This document shows, piece after piece, positions 1 to 12,582 of a stretch of 64,000 nucleotides of DNA. Location: positions 6,088,501 through 6,152,500 of the forward strand of contig JADLSH010000388.1 in assembly GCA_016169945.1 (NCBI GenBank), written 5' to 3'. Numbering within the stretch: the first letter of the stretch is position 1; every line of letters starts with the position of its first letter. Made by a program: the position numbers and the translations under genes. The DNA comes from Trachythela sp. YZ-2020. Lineage: Eukaryota > Cnidaria > Anthozoa > Malacalcyonacea > Clavulariidae. The notes beneath the pieces were generated by a model. That model had not been told where the DNA came from and did no database searches. It saw only the letters and a list, made by a program, of their open reading frames with translations.

Positions 1-61
1 TTTATAAATAATAAAATAATAAAATAAAATAAAGAAAATAAATCATCACAAAAAATTATAC

Positions 62-194
62 TTTTTCTTCCGAACTAACAACAGCTGAATTACATGAAAA
101 ACAAAACCCCGAAGGCGAAGATTTTTTCAGCGCGTTTGAAGATGAGGAGCTAGCCGAAGAAGTCAAGCACGATAATTTTTTCGCTACAGACTGA
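62..194 (+). CDS. possible 3'-terminal exon of an upstream gene (partial)
   Basis: An open frame ends in TGA at 192-194 and encodes an acidic tail (reads ...EDFFSAFEDEELAEEVK...). A pyrimidine-rich stretch at 61-70 precedes it and an AG at 83-84 could be the acceptor. Nothing upstream is available to confirm splicing and I do not recognise the family. It could be the last exon of a gene entering from the left, or a chance ORF. Confidence 0.25.
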
Positions 195-683
195 ACTTTT
201 ATACACTATATATACTGTTCTGTGCGTACTTGACTTGTCTGTTGTGTTAAAGTTGCTATGTTTTATTTAAGCTTATTTATCTACTGCTTTAATAATATTA
301 AAACTGTACGAGTTACTTTATAAAGAAAGAAATATGTTCACTTACCAGTTTACTTATACTTGTATCAGTAGATATATAATATATCACAATTTTTCCAACC
401 AATCCAGTAATTTAAAAGTTTCGATATAATTTTCACACAGAACGCTGAATACGTGTGTATCGCCAGAGAATTGACTAAAAGCTTCATTGCAGTCATACGT
501 TCTTGCTTACGTAATAATTTACACGCACCTTTCTAAGACTACTAAGTTAGTTTTGAATCTTAAAACTATTAATTATAGCTAATTCTAAATTCTAATTGCA
601 ATTATGCACAATTTTGTGACGTAAGAAAGCATGTAAGCTTTGTCAGGCAGATTTTGTTGAAAATTAAAGATGATTCGGTTTAA
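195..683. other. intergenic, upstream of the PAN/EGF gene
   Basis: AT-rich DNA with no recognisable gene or repeat. It presumably holds the promoter and 5' UTR of the gene starting at 684, but I see no convincing TATA box. Confidence 0.4.
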
Positions 684-3600
684 ATGTTGAATATTTGGAT
701 TTTAGTATTTCTTTGTGCTTTTGTTGTGGCGGCTTTGGCTGATAAAGGTAAGATGCATAAATTATAGCTATATATATTACAAGAATTTGACGCGAAATCG
801 TTGGAAACAACATCAGAAGGTGCGCACTTTTACCATAAAGACGATTTTTCCATTGTTTTTGTCTGGTGAGAAAAGGGCACTTTGAAATTTTTTTAGAAAT
901 ATTCTAGTTTACGTTTGTATTATTGCGTGCAGTGTAAATAGACTTACAACTAATTGCAGTTGCTGTTGAGATGTACTTCGTCCTGTCGTCCAGAAAAGAA
1001 CACTTATATTTACGATCCTTTATGTGTTTGTTTTCACATTGGGTGGGACGATAATATAGACGCTTATATTAGTAACGTGCCAGACCAACTTCAAAACATA
1101 TATCCCACATCTACTCTATTGAGCATCATTCTGTTCATGTGGCATTATTCGAGGTATTATTACTAGAAGTTGTTCTCATGTATATTACCAATAGATGGCC
1201 AAATACAATGGAATGAACACTTTGGTCTATGTCGAAGTCCAACCAGCTACCGAATTAAGGAACATGTTAAAACAGCGAAGGACTGCAAGGAAATCTGTGC
1301 TAAAGATTACCGTTGTGTTATGGTCAAGTACAAAAAGAGAAGAAGGAAATGTTGGCTCAGTGATAACAAGTCATTGAGACCTTCAACTAAATGTGTTGTC
1401 AAGTATGACTTTTACATCAAAGGTATATCATCTGGAAAAACATAACTTTAAAAGCATAGCTAGAAAAGTTGTGTATCTCAATCGGGAAAATTTAAGATTT
1501 GGGAAAGATTTAATCTATCTTAGGAAGAAGAGATGGTCTTCTAGGATAATTATACAGTAATAATGCAGCTTTTCTGTAGGCATATGAACGTTATTCATCG
1601 AACTATCTATTTATTTATTCATCTCATGCCATTCTCTATACCTTTCACTATACCTTAGAAGATTAAATTATAGTACAAAGTTAAAAACAAAAGCAGTTAC
1701 CCTCGAACCGTCTTTAGGCTCAGCGATTTAAAGAAAATATTTTTTTATTATTTCAAATGCAAAGAAAATACTTTCTATATTTTACCATCTTCGTATAATA
1801 GTTTTACCAGCTCCAAAAATTTCATGGATGAAAGAACTGCGTACATGTAAAGTAGACAAACCTTACAAAACCTGGTTCATTGAAACGGCACATGAATGTA
1901 AAACTACTTGTGCGGAAGGAAACAAATGTAAAATGGTGAAGTACAGTCCAGAGGAACGAAAATGTTTCTTCAGTTCATCCACTGAGTTGAAGCCGTCCAA
2001 CAAATGTATGGTAAAATACGACTTTTACACAAAAGGTATGTAACTAACTAAGTGTTAAAATAGCGTGAAGGCCCGCCGTTTTTAAAACCCGGGAAAGCTA
2101 GGAATCATTGTTGCGCAAACGCTTGAAAGTTGTGATATTTCTTCAAATGATTTCCTGCATGTTTGCCTCGACTTGGAAATATCGCTGTGGAAACGAAATT
2201 TGCTTTCCATGAAGCCAAAATGTTTCCAAAAAATTTATAACTATGTTTCGTGTTTTGCCATCCCTGGTTTTGCCAACCTTCATGCTGGGAAACAATCATG
2301 TTTCTGCAACAAAAGTTTGCTCATCCTTGGGAACATGGCCAGGAAACAATGTTTCCCAGCTAATTTTACCTGCATGGCCTTAAGTTAGATTAAGAATTTC
2401 TTTATTACCAATAATTTTGTGCTTGATAATTACTCAGTGCCTCAAGCTCCAGAGATGAAATGGATTGAACACATTAAGTTGTGTCGAAGTATCAGTACAT
2501 ACGAAGTCATTTCGGCATATACAGCGGAACATTGCAAGGACGCATGTGCAAGAGACGAGAAATGCTCCATGGTGGTGTATTATGCAGAAGAGAATAAATG
2601 CTGGAAGTCTTATTCTCTAAAAATGCAACACACAAGAAACTGTTCAGCAAAATATGACTTTTATCAAAAAGGTAAATCTTCTTGTTCTTTTATTCAACTT
2701 TACTCCCAGACTGACCTAAGGTCGGCAGCTTGAATCCTTGAGACGTCTTTCTCATAGAAAGTTGAATTTAGATAAAAAAGAATTCTCTTTTAATACGTTT
2801 GAAAGCATCAGAACTTTGTTTCTAGACAGATGTGCTACAATGAAGAAACAATGCAAAGATGAAGCACTGTGTATGAATAATGGCAGGAATCACAGCTGCT
2901 TGGCGGAGTGCCCTATAGGTTACTATGAAGCAAATCAAGTCTGCAAAGGTAGAAAACATTTCAGATAATGTTTCAACCATGAGGCTCCTACAATAATCTG
3001 CCGTGGTGTATGTGTAAACTACCCGAAAAGGAGTTTATAGCACTTCTACTTCGAGCGTTCTTTGTGGGGCGACTATAACATCCTAAAAAACTGCTTTCAC
3101 TCGAAACGATGAAGTGTTTTTGATCTTTCAGGTGTTTCAAACGTACATCATGGCAGCTTATTAAAAAGAAGAATACATCGATCGCTAGCTGTTTTTTTCC
3201 TTGTTGCAAACTACTGTTGTTGGTTTATTGATCTTTAAAAAAGCATAGTATCAATTTTTCTGATTCAGAGTGATTCTTTGTTATGTACAGTATAGAAGTT
3301 CAAGACTTGAAAACTTGCTGTACTATGTTGTATACTTTCCATACAGACGTGAATGAATGCGATGATAATCCTGGATTATGTGGCAATGATGCTGAATGTT
3401 TCAATATTCTTGGGAGTGTCAAGTGTATCTGCGATATTGGTTATGAATGGAACGGAGAGGAGTGCACAGGTATATATATAATCAAGTGTAACGAATAGAC
3501 TAAGCGTAATAATACTCATCATTATCACATATCATAATGATGAGTATTATTACCATCGCCATCATCATCATCATCATACACACATACACACATACACACA

Positions 3601-6600
3601 TACACACATACACACCCATACATCTATTCATACATACATACATTATTCAGCTCACTCCCCGTTAGGGCTTTTCAGTGACCGGTTACATCAAGTATCTCGC
3701 TTACCTATATTATGTACTTAGCCTAAATTATCTATTTTTACATGCAACAATTGTGATATTACTTTCCTAATCTGCATATCCTAACCCGCCACGTCAACTT
3801 TCCCTGTGGGAGGAAACCGGAGTGCCCGGAGAAAACCCACGTCTTTCAGCAGAGCGTTGACTTACTCTTTTCACATGAATGTCAGAATGTGATAAGTATA
3901 GTCCTCAGGGAGAATCGAACTCAAGACTCAGAGGTGAAAATCACTTGCTCTGATGACTGCGCCACGAAATTCGTCATCATTTACCATCACCATCATCATA
4001 GGAACAAATATGTTCCCGAATTCGTTGGGAAGCATTTTTGCTTCCTAGAAAACAAAATTTTGTTTCCCCAACAATATTCCCTCGTTTGTCCATAGTTTTA
4101 GAAGTGCTATAAGATTTTTATTGCTCTTCCTCCAGATTTCAACGAATGTTCGACAGGTATTTGTGGCAAACACAGAATATGTAAGAACACAATTGGCAGT
4201 TATAGCTGCTCGTGTAGGCCTGGTTTCAAAAAGACAGGAAAACGTTGTGTAGGTGTGTATTGAATTGCAACGAAATGGACAAAGATAACATTATTTATAA
4301 ATATACAAACACATAATAGTTTAGTGAAGTAGTGAACCTATCTCCTGTTAAGACTAGATATCGATTCTTTCGAACTCCATTCAAATTTTTCGAATTCGTT
4401 TTAAACAAATGGAATGAAAGAATAGCTTTTGTTAATGTTGGTGTTCTTTACTTTTGACTCGATATTTTGATACTGTACATAACAGTTTACCGTCTAGTTT
4501 CAATTGGAACTCAATTACTCAATCCTTCAAATTAATGTTAAGATTTTGTTAAATGGTTATTAAAATATATCTCTATCTCTATACCTAACTCAGGATAATC
4601 AATGTTTTCAGACATGGATGAATGTGCTATGGATTTGAGTATCTGTTTCAACCTTTCCAAGTGCATCAATACTGTTGGTAGTTACCGCTGTGGATGTATT
4701 GCAGGCAGTAAATGTACAGGTACTTGACCAAAGATTAGAGAATAGTACTGGATAAGTGACTTTTCCATGCCTACATGCAATAGTAAATTACTTGAACGAA
4801 AACTGAACTAATGTAGACTATACCAATAGTACTACACACTGACACACATTCCTGACCAGTTTTATATAAACATTTCTTTATGTGCACAAATAGGTGAGGA
4901 AGCAGATACATGAGTGAATGTTATTTCTTCCAATACATGGTTTCTAGTAAATAGATATGAGACATGAAGTTCAATTTCGTGCTCAACATTTGTCAAGTTA
5001 ACTACGATCTTCTGCCCCGTGACTCTTACTGCCAATAGCCGCTTATATATCTTGTATAGAATCTACTAAAGCCCCTGAAATACAGCCAAGCAAAGCACCT
5101 GAAGCGCCATCATTTAAAAAGAAACAAATGCATGGTTTTGGGGGTCACGGTTCCGAACAAGGAATGGATTATCCCGAAGTGCAAACGGATTATCCCGATA
5201 AAGAAACTGAATATCCTCCCACAATGTATACGGAGTATATCGAAGACGAAACGGAACCAACCGACGTACCAGTGACGAAACACCCCGAAGAGTTGACGCT
5301 ATCTCCTTTGGTTACCACAACAAAAGCGACGACAATCATGTCGACCAGCCAACTACCCACATCGAATGCAGGCCAACTCGGAAATAAACCAACAGATATC
5401 GCGGGTGTTCAAGTCACCAAAATACCAGAAAGTAATATTCACATCTTTACAATATTTTTATTCATTCACCTTTATCCTAACCACAAATTTTACTACAAAT
5501 TTTACATATAATAAGCTAGTGATGGCCCTCGGACCCTCTAGCTCTTCCAAAAAGCAGTTTCAGATGAACATACAAGTAAACGCAACACCGTATAAAATAA
5601 ACAAATCAACTTCTAAATATTTTATGTTAACTTTTATATCTTCTCTTTCTCTAGTTGTGCTTCGAGAGCTATGGATTTCCCATCCTAAATTATGTCTCTC
5701 TGTATCGCATTACGAACTTTTTAACGGAGTTCACTCCGAAAGGCGGTGCAGATGGCAATGCGAACAACAAAAGAAATGTTTGATGGTTCAATATGATTCA
5801 AACACTGGCAAATGTTGGCTCTGTAATGATCGGAAGATGAATCCCAAAGCAGGATGTAATAAGCCGTTTGATTATTACATTAAAGGTAAGCTTTATTTTT
5901 AGATAAAAATTTGCAATCTTTGTGCATCTATTTGTTTTACCTCAAACAAAACGTAAAAGAAACCATTAAATAGTCATAATTTTGTACCATATTTTAGTGA
6001 TGTTGTACAAAAGTTCACAAAATTTGGCCTTTGTGAACTTTTGTGAACTAGTTTCATTAAATGTAGTTCCCATTCAGCAAGGATTTAATATCTACGAACA
6101 AGTACCACAAATTATATAAACCCCCCTCCAACAACAACTGTAACAAAAACAAGGACCCAACCCAAGCTGAACATTGTATAGCCCCCCTCATCTTTTCCCA
6201 CCCCACCCTATGGTATAAATAATGAACGGTCCCTTAGGTTTTGTTTTATACTTTTCATGAAACGATTAGCTGACTATGACTTTCATGATGTTGTACATAA
6301 TGTAAAACCCATCTACCCAAGGTGAATCTACCCATCTTATTCCAGGTCGTAATGAATGCGTAGGAAAGCGTGGAAAATGTCATCGTAATGCAGTATGTCA
6401 GGCAAGCCGAGGACACAGAGCTTGTCGATGTATTTATGGATTCAAAGGAGATGGATGGAGCTGCAAAGGTACTTCGTTCATCACTGCAATTAGCTTTTCG
6501 TTTTGTGCTGAACGAAATTAATTAATGCATTTGAGTTTTCTGGACTCCTACTGATTATGAAGCAGGCCACAGAAGTTATCGCTGTATGGAACGTCTTCGT

Positions 6601-7702
6601 TCTGTAAGAAATCCTTATGGTATTTATGAAGTGATACATTCCGTTCATGTATTCCGTAAAACATTCTAGGCAGCTAAGCAAAAAAACGAAGCCAAATTCT
6701 ATTTAGTATAAACTAAAATAACTACACCATTATGTGTCCTGTGCTTTGAACCTCACCGAAGATTTCATTCCTCGCTAAGTGAACATGGGCATAAAATAAT
6801 AGCGCAAAACAATGCCCAGAAAGTTTCAGTTTACCATGGTGACATATATTACCAGTTCAGCCGTTTCGAATATACTCAATGTACAGTATATGTGCACGAC
6901 TTACTTTGTTTCAGATATCAATGAATGTTCTTATTACAAGAACCTATGTGGAGAAAGTGCTGAGTGCGTGAACACAATTGGCAGTTATTCTTGCAAGTGT
7001 AAACGTGGATTCGACCGTCAAAATGGGCGGTGCAGGAAAAGTACGTCATTGGTGTACGAATATGTGGAATTTGTTATAAGGAAATGATAAGTTATACTAG
7101 TAATTTTCAGCGCAGGCTATACGAAAAGTTGAGCGATAACACACGCGTTTATGATAAATTGCAGAATTGCTAAATGTGGCATGAATTGTAATTGTGGGTA
7201 CGACATTCTCACAAGTACAGTTAAGCCCTGGTCAAACGCGGATGAGAGTTGATGAGCGTTAGCAAGCGAGAGTTTGCATGCCAGTGTTTCATCAACTCTC
7301 ATTAATTCCCCAGTCAAACGAGAACAAGAGTTGCATGAGATTAGACTGTACCGTGCAAAAAGGCTCTCGTCAATTACTCTAGTCTCATGAAAATTTGAAC
7401 CAGCTCAAAGTTGATAAGAGTTGACGAGAGTACATGAGAGTTCGCGGTCAAACGCTAGCGAGAGTTGCATCTCTCATCAACTCTCGTCCTCGTCATTTTG
7501 ACCGGGGCTTTAGTTTGTATCATATAGTAATGCAATAAATTTCTTTTCAGAGGGAAGGTCAGCACTGCAGGATTCCAAGACGAAATATGACTTCATCAAA
7601 CAATGGAAACGAGAGCACAGTGCTGCCACTTCTGTTTACGTCACTTCAGCTTGGACTCTCATCTCCGCATTTTTTCTTTCTCAATTTTTCTTTTTGTATT
7701 GA
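684..7702 (+). CDS. secreted PAN/Apple-EGF mosaic protein, 13 exons, 741 aa
   Basis: Exons: 684-747, 1195-1422, 1811-2035, 2438-2671, 2826-2948, 3347-3469, 4136-4252, 4612-4719, 5060-5431, 5655-5885, 6346-6468, 6915-7040, 7551-7702; total 2226 nt. Exon 1 encodes a signal peptide (MLNIWILVFLCAFVVAALA). Exons 2-4 each encode a PAN/Apple-like module with repeated Cys spacing and a C(V/M/A)KYDFY ending. Exon 5 is a divergent Cys-rich EGF; exons 6-8 are EGF modules with D(V/F/M)(N/D)EC starts typical of calcium-binding EGF. Exon 9 is a Thr/Pro/Glu-rich linker, exon 10 a fourth PAN, exons 11-12 two more EGFs. The last exon ends in a hydrophobic stretch (TLISAFFLSQFFFLY) after Ser/Ala/Thr residues, suggesting GPI anchoring or a C-terminal membrane segment. 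Every internal exon is a multiple of three and phase 1-1. The domains imply extracellular adhesion or ligand binding; the specific role is unknown. Confidence 0.85.
3541..3640. repeat. microsatellite (CAT)n then (ACACAT)n
   Basis: Simple repeat in the intron between the EGF exons ending 3469 and starting 4136: a run of CAT followed by ACACAT units. It lies just upstream of a SINE copy. Confidence 0.85.
3670..3970 (-). mobile_element. tRNA-derived SINE, family A copy 1
   Basis: Reverse-oriented copy of the element seen at 53430-53707 and, for head and body, at 56442. The tRNA-like head lies near 3970 (complement reads TGGCGCAGTCATCAGAGCAA, an A-box-like stretch) and a B-box-like GGTTCGA relative lies near 3915, here mutated. 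The central part carries the motif complementary to CTCCGGGCACTCCGGTTTCC. It is intronic in the PAN/EGF gene. Confidence 0.65.
7224..7509. mobile_element. MITE, PIF/Harbinger-like (TTA target duplication)
   Basis: A 286-bp non-coding element with imperfect terminal inverted repeats (AGCCCTGGTCAAA / TTTGACCGGGGCT) flanked by TTA at 7221-7223 and 7510-7512. The interior repeats GATGAGAGTTGATGAG-like words in both orientations. A degraded relative lies at 55560-55900. It sits in the last intron of the PAN/EGF gene. Superfamily is inferred from the 3-bp TTA duplication only. Confidence 0.7.
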
Positions 7703-8289
7703 CGTCACTTGGCTCTGTTGCAAAGTATATGGTTTATTGGAAACGTATAAAAGATTCTTATTAAATTACATCTCAGCTTTTTCCACTCCTAGGGTTTTAT
7801 TCTTAATTATTGTACTTTTGAGTTCAGATAAATACGGAAAGATAAGTACTTCATTTTGTTTCAGTTTTTCCTTAACTGTTGTCCGATCCTTGGAAAAATT
7901 CTGGTTTGATCGTTATATGATTATTTTTCTATTCCTTGAAATTGATAAAATCTTGACAAAAGCCTTGGAACGCTGATTAAATAAAATACGATAAAATCGC
8001 TTTCATTGTGATTGTTCTAACTTTTGCTTTTATTAGTATTTATTAACATATTAATAGCTCTTCATTTTTCAATTAATTTCCCTAATCATGTTATTTTTGG
8101 AGATGGATTTAGTGTAAATGCGGCGCAGCTGATAATATTGTATGAAAAATACTAATAGTTTTATTAGTGTTTCTTTTCTTGTTAAAAAGCATCTGTTAAA
8201 ACAGTGAGTATTAAAAGGTACCGTCCACTGTATTATATTGCACTTCCTTCATCATCCGCTTAAACGTTTCTTGTGAATTACGATACAAA
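7703..8289. other. 3' flank of PAN/EGF gene and 5' flank of MMP gene
   Basis: AATAAA at 7980-7985 is a plausible polyadenylation signal for the upstream gene, giving a 3' UTR of about 300 nt. The remaining AT-rich 300 bases before 8290 should hold the MMP promoter; no defined element was recognised. Confidence 0.45.
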
Positions 8290-11200
8290 ATGGCTCGTTT
8301 ATTCGGAGTGCTGTTTTTGCCCTTGTTTCTAGCTTATCTTTCAGAAGGCGCTCCTGTCAAAGACAACGATTTTGCATTGGTGGGTATTCTATATATTATA
8401 TTTGTTGCAAGATCATGTACTTGTAGTTTTGAACCAAGTCTAAGCTGGTTTAATTGAAGGAGCACAAGCTGTGGTTAGTAAAGCATTTCAGTGATTCCAC
8501 CATCATGATGACTGTGATGCGATTTAATAGTTATCACCAGTTAACAGTTAAAATGTATCCAAGCAAATTTTCTACAAAGTTTTCTAAATTTGGTTATTCT
8601 TTAGTTTTTAGAAATAACACTGTTAAATTAAAGTTCAGAAATTGAATTAAGAAGAAGCTTTTTAACTGTTTCACTGATCTTTTAGTAGTTTTTATTTTGG
8701 ATTCAGTATTAAGAGTATAAGCGTTCCATTCACATAGTTTATTGGCTATACTTGGTTAAAATATCTTTGGCCAAGATGCTGACAATTTCCTTAGTTTATA
8801 AATAGCAATAAAAGACGCTATCAACTTCTAAATGGTTCTTCTTGGATTAATAAAAGTGTGCATGTATAAAGACGAATTATCTTTCTTTCTTTAGAAATTT
8901 CTCATGAAATACAAATACCTGCCTCGCGGCAGAGCAACTGGTGCTGACGTCAGCGAAGGAATAACACGTTTCCAACGATTCTTCCGTTTACCTGTCAGCG
9001 GTGTCCTGGATAAGGCAACAAAGGATCTGATGAAGAAACCGCGTTGTGGAAACGGAGACCTGGTGCAAGGTATCGGTGAAGATGTATTCTTTTCCAACGT
9101 TAAGATATAGCTAATTCAATCAAGGTTGTGTTCTGCAAGGCTGTGAAAGCGCAATGGACGTGTACATATCTCTTCCTTAAAGCCTATATTTGATCATGGC
9201 ATCTTTGCACAACACAACTTCCGTGCCCCACTATTTAATACACGATTACTTTTACAAGTCCATCGAGCATTTCGTTCTTAGAGATTAAAGTTTTGGGGTT
9301 TTCAGTTCAAACTCCCAAAGGAAAAACCTAATTGATTTAGACCTTGGGATTAAATGTGTCAGTTAATAATGATTAATTATTCTGTAATATGTTGTAGTAA
9401 GTATGAACTCTCAAGGAAAGCGTTATGTGACTGCGCAACCTTGGTCAAAGACACATCTCACATACAGATTTATTAACCACGGTCAAGACTTGTATTGGAT
9501 GAAAGTTGAAGAGATTGTTGCCGAAGCCTTTGCTTTCTGGAGCCGTGTGTCAGGCCTTACATTCTCTAAATCGACTGCAAACTCTGCTGATATCAATATT
9601 CTGTAAGTTAAATTAGATTGAGCGTTTAAACCATTTCAAAACTTGGACTTCTGATGAAAGATGAATTGGTCAGGTATTTCAGCGTTACGTTTCTGCACAC
9701 ATAGTAAAAACTTCAAAAGCGCCAACATTTATACATGAGTGAACAAATTATGTTAAATCTTCACCATTAGTTATGCAGTTGTCATGTTCAACTACAAGCT
9801 GTTACAAATGTTCAATACAAATAATCGAAAAACTGTAATGAACAAAAATATTACTCAACTCAAAAGAGATGAAAAATCTATATATATACTATTCCCGCCA
9901 AATTGTTTCTACCAATTCAACTAGGAATATTTCTTGAACATACAGGTTTGCTTGAGCATAATGTATGAACATAGCATTTTTATACACCGCGTTTCAATTT
10001 TTCTTTTGATAATATTCATTCCATAGATTTGGTCGTTATAACCATGGTGATTATTATCCATTCGATGGTCCAGGCGGAACTTTGGCGCATGCGTTTTTCC
10101 CCTCTGATGGCCGAGTACATTTTGACGAAGATGAGACATACACTCACGAGACGTCTTCTGGTACTAACCTCCTGTGGGTGGCTGTACATGAACTGGGTCA
10201 TGCCTTAGGGTTACATCATACTAACATCTATGGCGCGGTAATGTATCCGTTCTATCAGGGATATAAACCAGATATGCAGCTACACGGTGATGATATTCAA
10301 GGCATTCAGTCTTTATATCGTAAGTATTTCTTCTCTCACTTTCATTTAAGGATCGGGCTTTCTATTGTAACTCGATATGACGATATCTTGCATCATATTC
10401 TATATAAAGTTCAATCTCTTCCACAATCTTCTTAATTCCATCACTTCATCTTATTCTTTGTCTTCCTCTGGATCTTTTTCCTCTTACATGTTTAATCTAT
10501 GCTCTCTGAGCTAATCTTTTATTCATCGTAATCAAATATCCAAACCATCTCATTCTTGCTTCAATACTTCTATTGACTATGCTTTCTAATCCAGCTCTTT
10601 TTCTAACCTCGTCGTTGTAAAATGCTGTCGCATTCTCGTAGCGATATTCCTATAGATAATTACTTTTGATTAAACCTTCTACCATTTGCTTTTCAGCTCC
10701 CACCGGACCAGCTACAGATCCACCAGCAACAAACCCACCAGCTACAGATCCACCAGCAACAAACCCACCAGCTACAGATCCACCAGCAACAAATCCACCA
10801 GCAACAAACCCACCAGAAACAAACCCACCAGCAACAAACCCACCAGCAACAAACCCACCAGCAACAAACCCACCAGTTCAGACGAGCACTCAGAAGCCTA
10901 CGACTCCAGTTCGTCCACAAACTACTCAGAAAGGTTTGTAATACTGAATGTAGTACAAATAAACCATCAGTGAATTGATATTCAAATCTATGTGTTTATC
11001 AATTCATTAACATTGTTGTAAAAATCCAAGTTTTCAGTTCTTATATCTTCCATGCTGGCATTTGAATTAGGAGCAAAGTCTACTGGTTAAGATTTTCAGT
11101 ACAACTGATTGCCTTGTTCTGTTTAATTTTTCTTTTCTTCTTTTCCACACAGATTGCAAGGACAAGATATCGTATTGTGATGATCTTTACGACGCTGATT

Positions 11201-12322
11201 ATTGTCGAATTTATCCTGACAATATGGCATACTGGTGCAAAAAAACCTGTGGAAAATGTGAGTACTTCATGGCTGTCATGAAAACAAAATATAGTTTGAG
11301 CGCGGACAATGAAAGACTTTACGGTTTATGTGAAATCTTTTACTGTTCGAAAGATGTGTCCCTCTTTGCAAAACGTACTTTTTTCATGCTCACAAAGTTA
11401 AACTTGAACAAACTTAACTTTGTTGCTTCATCGTTTTTGTAGGTTGATGATGTATTGTGACAGTGTTCTTGTAGAAGAGAATAAAAATATCTAAAATATT
11501 AATCGTTTCTAGTGTGACTTTTTTTCTTGAATTTAGGTGAAACACACACACACTCAACTTCATTTACAGCACCAGTTCAGACGAGCACTCAGAAGCCTAC
11601 GACTCCAGTTCGTCCACAAACTACTCAGAAAGGTTTGTAATACTGAATGTAGTACAAATAAACCATCAGTGAATTGATATTCAAATCTATGTGTTTATCA
11701 ATGTTCCTTAACATTGTTGTAAAAATCCAAGTTTTCTTCTTATATCGTCCATGCTGGCATTTGAATTAGGAGCAATAAGTAAAGTCTACTGGTTAAGAGT
11801 TTCAGTACAGCTGATTGCCTTGTTCTGTTTAATTTTTTTTTCTTTTCTTCTTTTCCATACAGATTGCAAGGACAAGATATCGTATTGTGATGATCTTTAC
11901 GACGCTGATTATTGTCGAATTTATCCTGACAATATGGCATACTGGTGCAAAAAAACCTGTGGAAAATGTGAGTACTTCATGGCTGTCATGAAAACAAAAA
12001 AATAGTTTGAGCGCGGACAATGAAAGACTTACGGTTTATGTGAAATCTTTTACTGTTCGAAAGATGTGTCCCTCGTTGCAAAACGTACTTTTTTCATGCT
12101 CAGAAAGTTAAACTTGAACAAACTTCCGACTTTGTTGTTTCATCGTTTTTGCAGGTTGATGATGTGACAGTGTTCTTGCAGAAGAGAATAAAAATATCTA
12201 ATATCAAATTTATTCAGTGTAGAAGAGAATAAAAATATCTAAAATATTAATCGTTTCTAGCGTGACTTTTTTTCTTGAATTTAGGTGAAACCCACAAACA
12301 CTCAACTTCATTTACAGCATGA
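8290..12322 (+). CDS. matrix metalloproteinase with two C-terminal ShKT domains, 447 aa
   Basis: Exons: 8290-8379, 8895-9069, 9398-9602, 10027-10319, 10697-10933, 11153-11257, 11537-11632, 11863-11967, 12285-12322; total 1344 nt. Order: signal peptide (MARLFGVLFLPLFLAYLSEG), peptidoglycan-binding-like prodomain, cysteine switch PRCGN, catalytic domain with zinc site HELGHALGLHH and Met-turn VMYPFY, a (PPATN/D)n linker, ShKT, short Thr/Pro linker, ShKT, tail. There is no hemopexin domain. In family terms it is a secreted zinc endopeptidase kept latent by the Cys switch. The pro/catalytic junction has only a weak basic site (QGKR). The second linker+ShKT pair is a recent tandem copy of the first; the last exon reuses the linker sequence but hits TGA at 12320-12322. 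ShKT domains are common accessory modules of cnidarian proteases and do not by themselves imply a toxin. Confidence 0.9.
10697..10880 (+). repeat. coding minisatellite, Pro-Pro-Ala-Thr-Asn/Asp linker
   Basis: Tandem 15-bp units of the type CCACCAGCAACAAAC, alternating with CCACCAGCTACAGAT, encode about eleven PPATN/PPATD units between the MMP catalytic and first ShKT domains. The array is likely length-polymorphic and a probable site of O-glycosylation. Confidence 0.85.
10872..12320 (+). repeat. tandem duplication of linker+ShKT exon pair (about 700 + 750 bp)
   Basis: The block starting CACCAGTTCAGACGAGC at 10871 recurs at 11570, and the ShKT exon 11153-11257 recurs at 11863-11967 with identical coding sequence as far as I can compare. 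The introns are also nearly identical, differing by short indels such as a second AGAAGAGAATAAAAATATCT unit near 12190. The breakpoint falls at the shared CATTTACAGCA. Confidence 0.85.
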
Positions 12323-12582
12323 AAATTAGGAATATATATTTTTGCAAGGCTCTCTCTGGAGACAGCAATTGATTAGCTCATTTTCTAATTCACTCTAGAA
12401 CTGAGTAAAGTACTTACGGCGGGTCTAATAAGTATATAGAGAAATGCCCATCAATTCCCAGCCTATCTAACTTATTAATGTTGCCCAGATTTTAGCTTGA
12501 TTGCAGAATTTGGGGGGGTAGTTAACATTCTGCCATTGTGAAGAATACATTCCCCCCCCCTTTGCCATATGATATGCCATTA
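12323..12582. other. MMP 3' flank
   Basis: Short non-coding stretch between the MMP stop and the MITE at 12583. It contains G and C homopolymer runs (about 12508-12560). No gene was seen. Confidence 0.4.

Noticed and set aside
954..1166. Short frame in the first PAN/EGF intron
   Set aside because: No domain or splice support; the exon starts at 1195.
7587..7976. 129-codon frame overlapping the last PAN/EGF exon
   Set aside because: Phase analysis puts the exon in another frame ending 7702; this one is hydrophobic 3' UTR translation.
10693..10920. Trp/Cys-rich antisense frame over the MMP linker
   Set aside because: Complement of the Pro-Thr-Asn coding minisatellite.
11153..11257. ShKT domain as a venom potassium-channel toxin
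   Set aside because: It is fused in frame to a metalloproteinase; the domain is a common accessory module and nothing shows toxin function.
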